Part shown: one piece after another, positions 51,403 to 60,688 of the stretch
Layout of the letters: the number at the start of each line of letters is the position of its first letter
Position numbering within the stretch: position 1 is the first letter of the stretch
Assembly: GCF_014651115.1 (NCBI RefSeq)
Contig: NZ_BMWG01000002.1
Span: 406,907 to 470,906, forward strand
DNA length: 64,000 nucleotides
Source: Streptomyces inusitatus
GTDB lineage: Bacteria > Actinomycetota > Actinomycetes > Streptomycetales > Streptomycetaceae
Direction: 5' to 3'
The notes under the pieces: generated by a model
Told to the model about the DNA's origin: nothing
The model's input: only the letters and a program-made list of their open reading frames with translations
Database searches by the model: none
Program-made: the position numbers and the translations under genes

Positions 51403-52344
51403 TCAGCGGTACTCCGCGAGGTCCGGCGTCCCCCCGGCCTTCTCCGCGAGCAGGAAGCCCCACACGTCCGGCCGGCTGCCGTCCGTGTCCGTCAGGCCGT
51501 ACTCCCTCGCGAGCTGTCCGCTGTCGAGCGACCGCCCGTTCCAGCGGGCCCGCTCCCCGTCGGCGGCGAGCGCGGCGACGCCCCGGCCGAGGTAGGCCGG
51601 GGACTCGGAGAGCGCCCAGTGGCGCTGCTTGTCGATGCCGTCGCGCCAGTTCTCCTCGGTGAGTCCGAAGAAGTCGAGCATCTCCTCGGAGCGGAGGAAC
51701 CCGGGGGTGACGGCCACCGCCGTGCCGCCCACGGACTTCAGCTCCTCGCCGAGGGTGTAGGCCATGCGGATCGGGCCATTTTTCGCGAGGTCGTAGTAGA
51801 AGTTCTCGCGGAAGTCCTTGTTGGTGCGGGAGGTGCCGTCGGTGACCTCGACGACCAGCCCGCCGGGGCGGCGCACCAGCAGGGGCAGGGCGATGCTGCT
51901 GGTGATGATGTGGCTGCGGACGCCGAGGTCGAGCATCCTCAGTCCCCGGTCGAGATCGACGTCCCACATCCTGGTGTCGAAGTCGAGCAGGGAGTTCCCG
52001 CCCCAGACGTCGTTCACGAGGATGTCGAGCCGGCCGTGGTCCCGCTCCACGCGGGCGATCAGCTCCCGCACCCGCCCGGCCTCCAGATGGTCGGTGGGTA
52101 CGGCGATCCCCCGGCCGCCCGCCGCCTCGATCAGCTCGGCCGTCCCCTCGATGGTCTCCGTCGCCCGGCCCATCTCACTGACCTGGTCACGGGTGGTGCG
52201 GCCGGTGGCGTAGACGGTCGCACCGGCGGCTCCCAGCTGTACGGCGATGGCCCGCCCCGCGCCCCGGGTGGCTCCGGCGACGAGCGCCACCTTCCCCGAC
52301 AGCGGTCCGCCGGTCGCCGTCCTCTCCTTCATGTTTTCCTTCAT
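51403..52344 (-). CDS. Short-chain dehydrogenase/reductase
   Basis: A 313-residue SDR. The NAD(P) motif is VALVAGATRGAGRAIAVQLG with VYATGRTTRD after strand 2, then ILVNDVWGGN. The catalytic Tyr-Lys is changed: the expected YxxxK region reads FYYDLAKNGPIRM, giving Tyr-x-x-x-Lys with Asp-Leu-Ala between. The C-terminal 80 residues are longer than in minimal SDRs (ESPAYLGRGVAALAADGERA). The substrate is unknown. ATG 52344 is chosen; ATG 52332, with AAGGA close upstream, is an alternative. It is convergent with the WYL regulator. Confidence 0.88.
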   Translation of the reverse strand: MKENMKERTATGGPLSGKVALVAGATRGAGRAIAVQLGAAGATVYATGRTTRDQVSEMGRATETIEGTAELIEAAGGRGIAVPTDHLEAGRVRELIARVERDHGRLDILVNDVWGGNSLLDFDTRMWDVDLDRGLRMLDLGVRSHIITSSIALPLLVRRPGGLVVEVTDGTSRTNKDFRENFYYDLAKNGPIRMAYTLGEELKSVGGTAVAVTPGFLRSEEMLDFFGLTEENWRDGIDKQRHWALSESPAYLGRGVAALAADGERARWNGRSLDSGQLAREYGLTDTDGSRPDVWGFLLAEKAGGTPDLAEYR

Positions 52345-52465
52345 GGGAACGACCGTCGCACGGATACCGGACACCTTCTGTCTGCCATTCCCGGCGGATT
52401 CCCGGGCCGGTATTTCGGCGGCTCCGCGTGCGCGGGCCCCCTCCAGCCACGATGCTGGACCCGTG

Positions 52466-52987
52466 ATGGACGAGACGGAGTTCTGGGAGATCGTGGACAC
52501 CACCCGCGAGGCCGCCGAGGGCGACCCCGAGGAACACGCCGACCTGCTGGTCGAGCGGCTGATGCGGCTGGACCCGGACTCCGTGCTGGACTTCGCGCGC
52601 CACTTCGAGGCCCGCTACAACCGCGCCTACACCTGGGATCTGTGGGGCGCGGCCGCCGTGCTGCTCGGCGGCGCGAGCGACGACGCCTTCGACTACTTCC
52701 GCTGCTGGCTGATCGGCCAGGGCCGGGAGATCTTCGAGGGCGCGCTGCACGAGCCGGACGCGCTCGCCGAGCTCCTCGACGACTTCGACGAGGACATCGA
52801 CGGCGACGGCGAGGAGCTGGGGTACGCGGCGGACGAGGCGTACGAGCAGCTCACCGGGGTGGTGGCACCGGATCTCGGGATCACCGCGCAGAGCGCGGAG
52901 CCTTCGGGCACCCCCTTCGACTTCGACGACGAGGGCGTGCTCGCGAGCCGCTTCCCCCGGCTGTGGGAGCGCTTCGGCAACGACTGA
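52466..52987 (+). CDS. DUF4240 domain protein
   Basis: A 173-residue acidic soluble protein. The N-terminal segment MDETEFWEIVDTTREAAEGD and the core YNRAYTWDLWGAAAVLLGGASDDAFDYFRCWLIGQGREIF region (key residues WDLWGAA and FDYFRCWLIGQG) match DUF4240. Proteins of this family are found beside WGR or ADP-ribosylation-related genes in some bacteria, but no role is established. The ATG lies directly after a GTG in the same frame, and no ribosome site is seen, so it may be leaderless. It is divergent from the SDR gene. Confidence 0.85.
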   Translation: MDETEFWEIVDTTREAAEGDPEEHADLLVERLMRLDPDSVLDFARHFEARYNRAYTWDLWGAAAVLLGGASDDAFDYFRCWLIGQGREIFEGALHEPDALAELLDDFDEDIDGDGEELGYAADEAYEQLTGVVAPDLGITAQSAEPSGTPFDFDDEGVLASRFPRLWERFGND

Positions 52988-53015
52988 CCGTGAGGGTCCG
53001 GGGCCTGTCCGACGG

Positions 53016-53504
53016 TCAGAGCAGGGCGCGGCCCATCATCACGTCGTCCACATACCGGCCGGCGATCCAGAACTCGCCCCGCAGCACGCCCTCGACTTCG
53101 AAGCCCTCGGACTCGTACAGGGCGCGCGCCGGCGCGTTGTGCCCCAGCACCCGCAGGGTGACGCGGACCGCGCCCTCCTCGCGCGCCCGCTCGCACGCCG
53201 CCCTCAGCAGCGCCCGGCCGACCCCCTGCCCGCGCACGGCGGCGGCGACGGCCAGCCCCTGCACCTGGCGTACATGCCGATTGCAGGCGAGCGGGGTGGG
53301 CGGGGTGATCCGGGTGTAGCCGACGACCGTGCCCCCGGCGTCCTCGGCGACGATGAAGTCACCGGGCGGATGCCGGTCGAAGAACGGCGCGCCGACGACC
53401 GGGCGCGGAAGCACCGCGTGCAGGGTCGACCAGCTCTCGTGGTCGAGCCGGTTCAGCGCCTGGTCGTCTTCGGGCAGGGCCTGCCGAATCCGTATCCCCG
53501 CCAT
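53016..53504 (-). CDS. GNAT-family N-acetyltransferase
   Basis: A 162-residue acetyltransferase. It starts IRIRQALPEDDQALNRL and has the acetyl-CoA motif VQGLAVAAAVRGQGVGRALL (Q/RxxGxG/A), then VTLRVLGHNAPARALYESEGF. The acceptor is not evident. I prefer ATG 53504 (MAGIRIRQ) with GGGAGA 10 bp upstream over ATG 53531. It converges on the DUF4240 gene with a 28-bp gap. Confidence 0.9.
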   Translation of the reverse strand: MAGIRIRQALPEDDQALNRLDHESWSTLHAVLPRPVVGAPFFDRHPPGDFIVAEDAGGTVVGYTRITPPTPLACNRHVRQVQGLAVAAAVRGQGVGRALLRAACERAREEGAVRVTLRVLGHNAPARALYESEGFEVEGVLRGEFWIAGRYVDDVMMGRALL

Positions 53505-53574
53505 CGGTGCCGTCTCCCGTGTCTCCCGCATGGGACAACTGTGTCACGGGGTGGCCAGGGGGCAGGATGTTTTT

Positions 53575-54471
53575 ATGCGGATCGCGATCGCGGGCTCCTC
53601 CGGACTCATCGGCTCAGCACTGGCACGCTCACTGCGCTCGGACGGCCACGAGGTGGTGGCCCTGGTCCGCCGCCCCGCGCGGTCGGCGGCCGAGGTGGAG
53701 TGGGATCCCCTCCGGCAGACGGTGGACGCGGCCGGGCTCGACGGCTGCACGGCGGTGGTGAACCTCTCCGGCGCGGGCATCGGCGACCACCGCTGGACCG
53801 AGTCGTACCGCAGGGAGATCCGGGACAGCCGGGTCCTGGGCACCGCCGCGCTGGCGGAAGCGGTCACCCGGCTGGACACCCCGCCCGAGGTGCTGCTGTG
53901 CGGCAGCGCGGTCGGCTACTACGGCGACACCGGCGACCGCGCGGTCGACGAGAGCGCCCCGCCCGGCGACGGCTTCCTGCCCGGCGTCTGCGTCGAGTGG
54001 GAGGAGGCCGCCGCCCCTGCCGAGGAGGCGGGCATCCGCACCGTCTTCGCCCGCACCGGTCTGGTCGTGTCCCGCGAGGGCGGCGCCTGGGCCCGGCTGT
54101 TCCCCCTGTTCCGCGCCGGACTCGGCGGCCGGCTGGGCGACGGCCGCCAGTACTGGAGCTTCATCTCCCACCACGACGAGGTCGCCGCCCTCCGGCACAT
54201 CCTCGACACCCCCGCCCTCTCCGGCCCGGTGAACTGCACCGCCCCCTCCCCCGCCACCAACCGCGAGATCACCGCCGCCATGGGCCGCCTCCTCCACCGC
54301 CCCACCCTCCTCCCCGTCCCCGCCCCCCTCCTCCGCCTCACCCTCGGCGACATGTCCTCCGACATCCTCAGCAGCCAGCGCGCCCTCCCCGCCAAACTCC
54401 TCTCCTCCCACTTCACCTTCGCCTTCCCCACCATCACCCAATCCCTCTCCGCCGCCCTCACCAAAACCTGA
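53575..54471 (+). CDS. TIGR01777-family NAD-dependent epimerase/dehydratase-like protein
   Basis: A 298-residue extended SDR (YfcH/SulA-like). It starts MRIAIAGSSGLIGSALARSL (NAD motif GxxGxxG) and has VNLSGAGIGDHRWT, LLCGSAVGYYGDTG with the Tyr, and WSFISHHDEVAALRHIL. The C-terminal DUF1731-like part is present. Family members are poorly characterised. The last 240 bp are extremely C-rich on the coding strand, with runs of CTCC/CACC codons unlike the start of the gene. A dispersed repeat begins 5 bp after the stop. Confidence 0.9.
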   Translation: MRIAIAGSSGLIGSALARSLRSDGHEVVALVRRPARSAAEVEWDPLRQTVDAAGLDGCTAVVNLSGAGIGDHRWTESYRREIRDSRVLGTAALAEAVTRLDTPPEVLLCGSAVGYYGDTGDRAVDESAPPGDGFLPGVCVEWEEAAAPAEEAGIRTVFARTGLVVSREGGAWARLFPLFRAGLGGRLGDGRQYWSFISHHDEVAALRHILDTPALSGPVNCTAPSPATNREITAAMGRLLHRPTLLPVPAPLLRLTLGDMSSDILSSQRALPAKLLSSHFTFAFPTITQSLSAALTKT

Positions 54472-54475
54472 GATG

Positions 54476-54594
54476 CGGGCGAGGGAGGCCAATTTCAAGC
54501 CCCGCTGGGGGTCCCCCCGGCGAAGCCAGGGGGAGATTGAGGCGCGGGGTTCGGGGCGGAGCCCCGCCCTGGACCCGCACCGGACGTGCGGCCC
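54476..54594 (+). repeat. Dispersed GC-rich intergenic repeat, copy B
   Basis: Contains GGGCGAGGGAGGCCAATTTC, CCGGCGAAGCCAGGG, GATTGAGGCGCGGGGTTCGG, GGCGGAGCCCC and CCCGCACCGGACGTGCGGCC. The same blocks recur at 56716-56849 in the same orientation and partly at 33760-33820 inverted. The remainder up to 54755 is C/A-rich with no gene. Confidence 0.75.
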
Positions 54595-54755
54595 TCACAC
54601 ACCGGGGCCCGAGGCCACAACGCGCCCCCCGCGCTCCGTTGCCCCACCCCATGCGCGCACCCCCACCCCCCACCCCCTCCCTACCCTCAGTGCGAACCCC
54701 GGCTCTCCGGGCGGCCCCCGGGCCGCCCCCGCCGCGCCGACCTCCGGGAGGGCAC

Positions 54756-56075
54756 GTGCTCATCAGCACCGCTCACAGTGCGGATCATGCGGACGTCATC
54801 ATCGTCGGAGCCGGCATATCCGGCCTCGCCGCCGCCCACCGGCTGATCAGAGCCGGCGTCAGTGTCAGCGTTCTGGAGGCCGCCCCCCGTGCGGGCGGCA
54901 GATTGACGACCGAGGAGACCGACGGCTTCCGGCTGGACCACGCCGGGCAGCTGCTCAGCACCTCGTACAGCGAGCTGCGCCGGGTGGCGGCCCTGATGAA
55001 GGTGGGGCTGCGCCCGTTCTCGCCGGGGGTGCTCGTGCACAGCGGGGGGCGGCTCCAGCGCTTCGGGGAGACGGTCCGGCGTACCGGAGAGCCCGGAAGC
55101 GCGAGGGGCGCACTGACGGTGGCACGCGCCCTGGCAAGCGCCCCCCGGCCGCTGGACGAGGCGAGACTCCGCGCCTCGCTCGCCCGGCTCGCGGGCACCT
55201 CCGTGGAGCGGCTGGCGGCCCGCCCGGAGCGTACGGCCGCCGAGGCGCTGTCGGTGCGGGGCCTGCCGTCCCGTACGGTCCAGGGCGTGCTGCGCCCGCT
55301 GCTGTCCGCGCTGCTGTGCGATCCGGAGCTGACGACATCGAGCCGCTGCGCCGATCTGGCGCTGCGCGGCTTCGCCCGGGGGCGGCTGTGCGTCCCCGCC
55401 GGCGGCTCGGCCGAGCTGCCGGCGCGGCTGGCGGCGGCGCTGCCGGAGGGCACGGTGCTGACGGGCGTACGGGTGACGGACACCGCGATCAACCGGGTCC
55501 GCACCCTGGAGCACGGCGAGCTGTCCTGCCGGGCGCTGGTGCTGGCGACCGGGGCACGGGAGGCGGCCGAGCTGCTGCCGGGGCTGCGGGTGCCCGCCTT
55601 CCACCCGGTGACGGTGCTGCACCACACGGCCCCGTGCCCGCCGCCGACGGGCGCGGCGCTGGTGCTGGACGCGGACGGCGGGGGCCCGGTGTCGCACACG
55701 GCGGTGATGAGCGAGGTGGATCCGGCCCGGGCGCCGGACGGCCGGGCGCTGATCACCTCGACGGTGCTGGGCGCGCCCTCGCCGGAGCTGGCCCGGCGGG
55801 CGTCGGCGCAGCTCGCGCGGGTGTACGGGACGCCGACGGACGACTGGGAGCTGTTGGCGGTCCACCACGACCCGTACGCGGTCCCGGCCATGGAGCCCCC
55901 GTACGACCTGCACCGGCCCGTACGCGTCCTCGCGGGCCTCTATGTGTGCGGCGACCACCGGGGCACCAGCACGGTCCAGGGAGCCCTGCTCTCGGCCCGC
56001 CGCGCGGCCACCGCCGTCCTCCAGGACTTCGCCCTCCGCCCCCGCGAGCCCCGCCCGAGCGCCCGGGCCGCCTGA
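54756..56075 (+). CDS. FAD-dependent amine oxidase/protoporphyrinogen-oxidase-like oxidoreductase
   Basis: A 439-residue flavoprotein. The N-terminal dinucleotide motif is VIIVGAGISGLAAAHRL, followed by RAGGRLTTEE (FAD ribose site) and the C-terminal FAD motif GLYVCGDHRGTSTVQGALLS. It belongs to the NAD(P)-binding amine-oxidase/phytoene-desaturase group; the substrate is unknown. GTG 54756 has GGGAGG 4 bp upstream. The frame runs far upstream but through C-rich repeat DNA. With the next gene it forms a two-gene block flanked by direct copies of the dispersed repeat. Confidence 0.88.
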   Translation: MLISTAHSADHADVIIVGAGISGLAAAHRLIRAGVSVSVLEAAPRAGGRLTTEETDGFRLDHAGQLLSTSYSELRRVAALMKVGLRPFSPGVLVHSGGRLQRFGETVRRTGEPGSARGALTVARALASAPRPLDEARLRASLARLAGTSVERLAARPERTAAEALSVRGLPSRTVQGVLRPLLSALLCDPELTTSSRCADLALRGFARGRLCVPAGGSAELPARLAAALPEGTVLTGVRVTDTAINRVRTLEHGELSCRALVLATGAREAAELLPGLRVPAFHPVTVLHHTAPCPPPTGAALVLDADGGGPVSHTAVMSEVDPARAPDGRALITSTVLGAPSPELARRASAQLARVYGTPTDDWELLAVHHDPYAVPAMEPPYDLHRPVRVLAGLYVCGDHRGTSTVQGALLSARRAATAVLQDFALRPREPRPSARAA

Positions 56076-56125
56076 GTGGCGGGCGCCCTTGTGATGATTT
56101 TTCCCGGCCGGGAAGTCATCAGCGT

Positions 56126-56743
56126 ATGGAATCGACGACACAGAACCCACCGCCCGACCTCCGGCCCGCCGCCGACGCCGTGGCCCGTCTGCTCGACGGG
56201 GTGGCGGACGGGCAGCTCGGGGAGCCGACGCCCTGCCCGGGCTACACGGTAGAGGGGCTGCTTGGGCATCTCACCGGGCTGGCGACGGCCTTCCGGGACA
56301 CCGCGCTGAAGGATCTGGGACCCACCACGGACACCGCCCCGGACAGTGCCCTTCCGACGCTGGACGACGACTGGCGGACCGCCCTGCCGGAGCGGCTCGG
56401 GGAGCTGGCGACGGCCTGGACCGGCCCCGAGGCCTGGGAGGGCACCACCCGCGCCGGCGGCGTCACCCTGCCCGCCCCGGTCGCGGGGCAGGTCGCCCTG
56501 AACGAGCTGGTCGTCCACGGCTGGGACCTCGCCCGCGCCACCGGCCAGCCCTACTCCCTGCCTGAGGCCAGCCTGCGCGTCTCGTACGAACTGCTGGCCG
56601 CCGCCGGAGACGACGACCCCCTACGCGGCACCAACTTCGGCCCCGCCGTCCCCATCCCCGGAAACGCCCCCCTCCTCGACCAAGTCATCGCCCTCAGCGG
56701 CCGCTCCCCCGCCTGGACCCCGGCGAAGCCAGGGAGAGATTGA
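56126..56743 (+). CDS. TIGR03086-family DinB-like metal-binding protein
   Basis: A 205-residue four-helix DinB/mycothiol-dependent-isomerase-like protein. Motifs are TPCPGYTVEGLLGHLTGLA (first metal His), LGELATAWTGPEAW, and NELVVHGWDLARATGQP (second metal His with Asp). Such proteins are common in actinobacteria and some act with mycothiol; the role here is unknown. The last seven or so codons (from about 56718) and the TGA stop lie inside the dispersed repeat, so the native C terminus may have been replaced by repeat sequence. Confidence 0.85.
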   Translation: MESTTQNPPPDLRPAADAVARLLDGVADGQLGEPTPCPGYTVEGLLGHLTGLATAFRDTALKDLGPTTDTAPDSALPTLDDDWRTALPERLGELATAWTGPEAWEGTTRAGGVTLPAPVAGQVALNELVVHGWDLARATGQPYSLPEASLRVSYELLAAAGDDDPLRGTNFGPAVPIPGNAPLLDQVIALSGRSPAWTPAKPGRD

Positions 56744-56849
56744 GGCGCGGGGTTCGGGGCGAGGGAGGCCAATCTCAGCCCCGCCGGCGATTGAGGCGCG
56801 GGGCTCGGGGCGGAGCCCCGACCCGGACCCGCACCGGACGTGCGGCCCC
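56716..56849 (+). repeat. Dispersed GC-rich intergenic repeat, copy C
   Basis: Carries the same blocks as copy B (CCGGCGAAGCCAGGG, GATTGAGGCGCGGGG, GGCGAGGGAGGCCAAT, GGCGGAGCCCC, CCCGCACCGGACGTGCGGCC) in the same orientation. GATTGAGGCGCGGGG appears twice, at 56738 and 56789, suggesting an internal duplication. It overlaps the end of the upstream gene. Confidence 0.75.
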
Positions 56850-56871
56850 ACCCCGACCCCCGCCGGAGGCG

Positions 56872-58326
56872 CTACCCCAGCGCCGCCACCCGATCCCGAT
56901 ACCCCCGCACCGCCGCCGCGTCCCGGTACGGCTCCAGCCTCCGTTCAAAGTCGCGTACGTACTCCAGCGCCCTGGCCGACCTCATGTCGGCCGCCTGGAG
57001 GGCCGCCTCGGCCCCCAGCGCGCAGGCCTGGTCCAGCTCGCCCAGGCCCAGCCGGGCGGAGGCGAGGACCACGCGGCAGAAGAGCCGGCTGCGGGCCAGG
57101 GCGGAGGGGCGGAGCTGGAGGGAGCGTTCGGCGTGCTGGACGGCCTGGCGGTACTGCTGGAGGTCGCGGTAGCAGTGCCCGAACTCGTCCGCCATCTGCG
57201 CCTCGTCGAAGAATCGCGCCCAGTAGGGCACGTCGTCCCCGGGCCTGGCGGCTCCCAGCGCCCGTTCGGCGCGGACCAGGGAGGCCGTGCACGCCCTGGC
57301 GTCGCCGAGGACTCCGTGTCCGCGCGCCTCCACGGAGTGCAGCAGCGCCTGGACGACCGGCGGGGCGGCCGGGCCCACGCCCTGCTGGGCGACCCGGGTG
57401 AGCTGGACGGCCTCCCTCCCGTGGCCGAGGTAGACGGCCTGGCGGGCCATGGTGACGAGGACGTAGGAGCCGTACGCGCGGTCCCCGGCGGCCTGGGCGA
57501 GCCGCAGCGCCTGGACGAAGTAGCGCTGGGCGAGTCCGTGGGCGGCGATGTCGTACGAGGTCCAGCCGACGAGCCGGGTCAGATCGGCGACGGCCGCGAA
57601 GAGTCTGCGGCCGGTGACCTCCCCGTAGGTGCCGCGCAGCATCGGTTCGGCCTCGTGTTCCAGATAGCGGACGAGGGCCTGGCGGGCGTGGCCCCCGCCG
57701 TAGGCGTGGTCGAGGGTGCGGAAGAGTTCGCCGACCGATCGGAGCGCGGCGATGTCTCCGCCGGAGACCCGCTGTCCGGGGCTCCGGTCGGTGCCGCGCT
57801 CGGCGGGCCGGGGGCGGGGCACTCCGGGCGCGCCCTGTGCGGGGACTCTCCCGGTGGTGGCCTGTTCGGCGGCCCGGCCCACGCGTTCGTCGGCCCGGCC
57901 GATGAGCCAGTCCCGGCTGGGCACCACCAGTCCCGCCGGGGTGAAGGCGATCTTGCGCAGCTCCGCGTGGCTGCCCGAGTCCTTGCGCCAGAGCCCGCTG
58001 ACGATGTCCACCGCCTCTTCGGGCGTGGCGGCGAACTCCAGACCCGCGTAGACGGGTGCGCAGGCGTCGAGGCCCAGGTCCTGGGCGGAGAGCCGGCGGC
58101 CGAGCCGTCGGGTGAACACCTCGGCGATCAGCGCGGGCGTGGTGCCGCGCGGCTGCTGGCCGCGGAGCCAGCGGGTCACGGAGGTCTTGTCGTAGCGCAG
58201 GTCGAGACCGTGTTCCAGCCCGAGCTGATCGACTCGGCGGGCGAGGCCCGCGTTGGAGAATCCGGCTTCCTGGATGAGTGCGGCGAGCTGCCGATTGGGG
58301 ATGCGCTGCGAGGGTCGTTCCGTCAT
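56872..58326 (-). CDS. Large helical transcriptional regulator (NsdA-like, HTH plus TPR-like repeats)
   Basis: A 484-residue protein. A short N-terminal HTH-like segment (RIPNRQLAALIQEAGFSNAG, YDKTSVTRWLRGQQP) is followed by a long helical region with repeated motifs (about residues 200-480: QALVRYLEHEAEPM, LAQRYFVQALRLAQAAGDRA, AVQHAERSLQLRPSALARS) typical of TPR-like solenoids. Streptomyces has several such proteins, among them NsdA, a repressor of antibiotic production; this resemblance is by architecture only. It is divergent from lipB. Confidence 0.85.
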   Translation of the reverse strand: MTERPSQRIPNRQLAALIQEAGFSNAGLARRVDQLGLEHGLDLRYDKTSVTRWLRGQQPRGTTPALIAEVFTRRLGRRLSAQDLGLDACAPVYAGLEFAATPEEAVDIVSGLWRKDSGSHAELRKIAFTPAGLVVPSRDWLIGRADERVGRAAEQATTGRVPAQGAPGVPRPRPAERGTDRSPGQRVSGGDIAALRSVGELFRTLDHAYGGGHARQALVRYLEHEAEPMLRGTYGEVTGRRLFAAVADLTRLVGWTSYDIAAHGLAQRYFVQALRLAQAAGDRAYGSYVLVTMARQAVYLGHGREAVQLTRVAQQGVGPAAPPVVQALLHSVEARGHGVLGDARACTASLVRAERALGAARPGDDVPYWARFFDEAQMADEFGHCYRDLQQYRQAVQHAERSLQLRPSALARSRLFCRVVLASARLGLGELDQACALGAEAALQAADMRSARALEYVRDFERRLEPYRDAAAVRGYRDRVAALG

Positions 58327-58553
58327 CAGCTGTGCGGTCTCCTGCCTTCCGGGCCAGTCGCAGCCCTCATGGAACGGCGCGAATTTAGCGGCCTTTGCCC
58401 TGCGTACTGCCGGGTCGGCCGCACATTCATCCGATCGTGTGAGCAACCGGGTGAACACTGACGGCCCGCCCTCGGCCGTCACGGCCGCGTGCACCGCCGT
58501 ACAGTGGCTGGGCGCGACAAGTGCACGGTGAAGGTTCTTAGGGAGGCAGTGCC

Positions 58554-59348
58554 GTGAGTGAGCTGCGGTTCGTCCGGCTGGGCTTCGGCGAGGAAGCGGT
58601 CGAGTACCAGGAGGCGTGGCAGAGGCAGCGCGAGGTGCACGCGGCCCGGTTCGCCGACGAGATCCCGGACACCTGTCTGCTGCTGGAGCACCCGCCGGTC
58701 TACACGGCCGGACGGCGTACGCAGGACAGCGAGCGCCCCCTGGACGGCACGCCCGTCATCGACGTGGACCGCGGCGGCAAGATCACCTGGCACGGCCCGG
58801 GGCAGCTGGTGGGCTATCCGATCCTCAAGCTGCCGCGTCCGGTGGACGTCGTCGCCCATGTCCGCAGGCTGGAGGACGCCCTGATCGGGGCGTGCGCCGA
58901 GTTCGGTCTGGAGACCAGCCGGATCGAGGGCCGCAGCGGGGTGTGGGTGCTGGGCGACCCGGTCGAGGAGCGCCCGGCGCTCGGCGGGCTGTCGCTGGAC
59001 TTCGACCCGAGACTCACGGACGAGGAGTTCGACCCGAGGCTGAACGGCCCGGAGTACGCCCCCTCCAACGCCGGTCAGCGCCGTGAGGACCGCAAGCTCG
59101 CCGCGATCGGCATCCGGATCGCCAAGGGTGTCTCGATGCACGGCTTCTCCCTGAATGTGAACCCGGACAACACCTGGTTCGACCGGATCGTGCCGTGCGG
59201 GATCCGGGACGCGGGGGTGGCCTCGCTGGCGAATGAGCTGGGCCGCGAGATCACCATCGCGGAGGTGCTGCCGGTGGTGGAGCGACACCTGAGGTCGGTG
59301 TTGGAGAACGCCGATCTCCGCCCGAGGCGGGTGGAGAGCGCAGTGTAG
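58554..59348 (+). CDS. lipB: Octanoyl-ACP:protein N-octanoyltransferase
   Basis: A 264-residue enzyme that transfers octanoate from acyl-carrier protein to lipoyl domains, the first step of lipoate assembly. Motifs: [38 protein letters not shown] with the catalytic Lys, and [11 protein letters not shown] with the catalytic Cys. GTG 58554 has GGGAGG about 8 bp upstream. lipA follows after 124 bp. The E2 gene whose lysines it modifies is 13 kb upstream. Confidence 0.97.
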   Translation: MSELRFVRLGFGEEAVEYQEAWQRQREVHAARFADEIPDTCLLLEHPPVYTAGRRTQDSERPLDGTPVIDVDRGGKITWHGPGQLVGYPILKLPRPVDVVAHVRRLEDALIGACAEFGLETSRIEGRSGVWVLGDPVEERPALGGLSLDFDPRLTDEEFDPRLNGPEYAPSNAGQRREDRKLAAIGIRIAKGVSMHGFSLNVNPDNTWFDRIVPCGIRDAGVASLANELGREITIAEVLPVVERHLRSVLENADLRPRRVESAV

Positions 59349-59472
59349 AGCGCGTGATGGGAATGCGCCCCGGTGAGTAGGGGTTGGCCGGACGTAGGGC
59401 CGAACAATTGACGGGCGTACCCTGGTGTGCGCCGCAGAATCGAATGCCGCGATAGCAGAAAGGGGCGCCGAC

Positions 59473-60450
59473 GTGTCCGCTGTCGCACCCGACGGACGCA
59501 AGATGCTGCGCCTGGAGGTCCGGAACGCCCAGACCCCCATCGAGCGCAAGCCCGAGTGGATCAAAACCCGGGCGAAGATGGGCCCCGAGTACACCAAGAT
59601 GCAGGCGCTCGTGAAGGGCGAAGGGCTGCACACGGTGTGCCAGGAGGCGGGCTGTCCCAACATCTACGAATGCTGGGAGGACCGCGAGGCGACCTTCCTC
59701 ATCGGCGGTGACCAGTGCACCAGGCGCTGTGACTTCTGCCTGATCGACACGGGCAAACCGCAGGCGCTGGACCTGGACGAGCCCCGCCGGGTCGGCGAGT
59801 CGGTCGTCACCATGGACCTGAACTACGCCACCATCACCGGCGTCGCCCGCGACGACCTGGAGGACGGCGGCGCGTGGCTGTACGCGGAGACCGTCCGCCA
59901 GATCCACTCGATGACGTCGGAGCGCGAGGGCGGCCACACCAAGGTCGAGCTGCTGATACCGGACTTCAACGCGATGCCCGCGGCGCTGGCCGAGGTCTTC
60001 TCGTCCCGGCCCGAGGTGCTCGCGCACAATGTCGAGACCGTGCCCCGCATCTTCAAGCGGATCCGTCCCGGTTTCCGCTACGACCGCTCGCTGGAGGTCA
60101 TCACCCGCGCCCGTGAGGCCGGGCTGGTCACCAAGTCCAATCTGATCCTGGGCATGGGCGAGGAGCGCGCGGAGATCACCGACGCGCTGCGGCAGCTGCA
60201 CGACGCGGGCTGCGAGCTGATCACGATCACCCAGTATCTGCGCCCGTCGGCGCGGCATCTGCCGGTGGACCGCTGGGTGAAGCCGCAGGAGTTCGTGGAG
60301 CTGAAGGACGAGGCCGACCAGATCGGCTTCTCCGGTGTGATGTCGGGCCCGCTGGTCCGTTCCTCGTACCGGGCCGGCCGGCTCTTCGGCCAGGCCATGG
60401 AGCGGCGCGGCCAGTCGGCCGCCACCGTGCAGCAGGCCACCACCGTGTGA
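59473..60450 (+). CDS. lipA: Lipoyl synthase (radical SAM)
   Basis: A 325-residue radical SAM enzyme that inserts two sulfurs into the octanoyl chain. The auxiliary cluster motif [12 protein letters not shown] and the radical SAM motif CTRRCDFC are intact, and the closing motif RSSYRAG near the C terminus is present. I use GTG 59473 ([12 protein letters not shown]) with AAAGGGG about 9 bp upstream rather than the frame start at 59425. It depends on Fe-S supply, to which ErpA and the desulfurases in this window could contribute. Confidence 0.97.
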   Translation: MSAVAPDGRKMLRLEVRNAQTPIERKPEWIKTRAKMGPEYTKMQALVKGEGLHTVCQEAGCPNIYECWEDREATFLIGGDQCTRRCDFCLIDTGKPQALDLDEPRRVGESVVTMDLNYATITGVARDDLEDGGAWLYAETVRQIHSMTSEREGGHTKVELLIPDFNAMPAALAEVFSSRPEVLAHNVETVPRIFKRIRPGFRYDRSLEVITRAREAGLVTKSNLILGMGEERAEITDALRQLHDAGCELITITQYLRPSARHLPVDRWVKPQEFVELKDEADQIGFSGVMSGPLVRSSYRAGRLFGQAMERRGQSAATVQQATTV

Positions 60451-60493
60451 ATTCGGGCACAAGCGACTACCGCCCGGTAAGGGCTGGTCATGG

Positions 60494-60549
60494 CGCGGCC
60501 CGTACTCCCCCCGCAGGTAGGGGCGGCGTACGGGCCGCGTCCGCGTTCA
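60494..60549 (+). terminator. Terminator after lipA
   Basis: CGCGGCCCGTAC and GTACGGGCCGCG form a perfect 12-bp stem enclosing a 32-nt arm that can pair internally (CCCC with GGGG). Confidence 0.7.
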
Positions 60550-60688
60550 CCGGGCCCGGCGCGGCGCGGCGTCATGGTTTCATCCATGTTTGACCGGTCG
60601 GTCACCCCCTGGTAACACCAACGGGTAAACCTGATCCCAGTGTCCGAATGTGTCCGGATCTCAGGTATCCAGAGGGGGGCCTCCGCCA

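Noticed and set aside
46661..51967. 1768-codon open frame on the minus strand
   Set aside because: It runs antisense through aceE, the merR-type and WYL genes. Its protein is Arg/Gly/His/Ala-rich without domains, a usual artefact of very high GC third positions.
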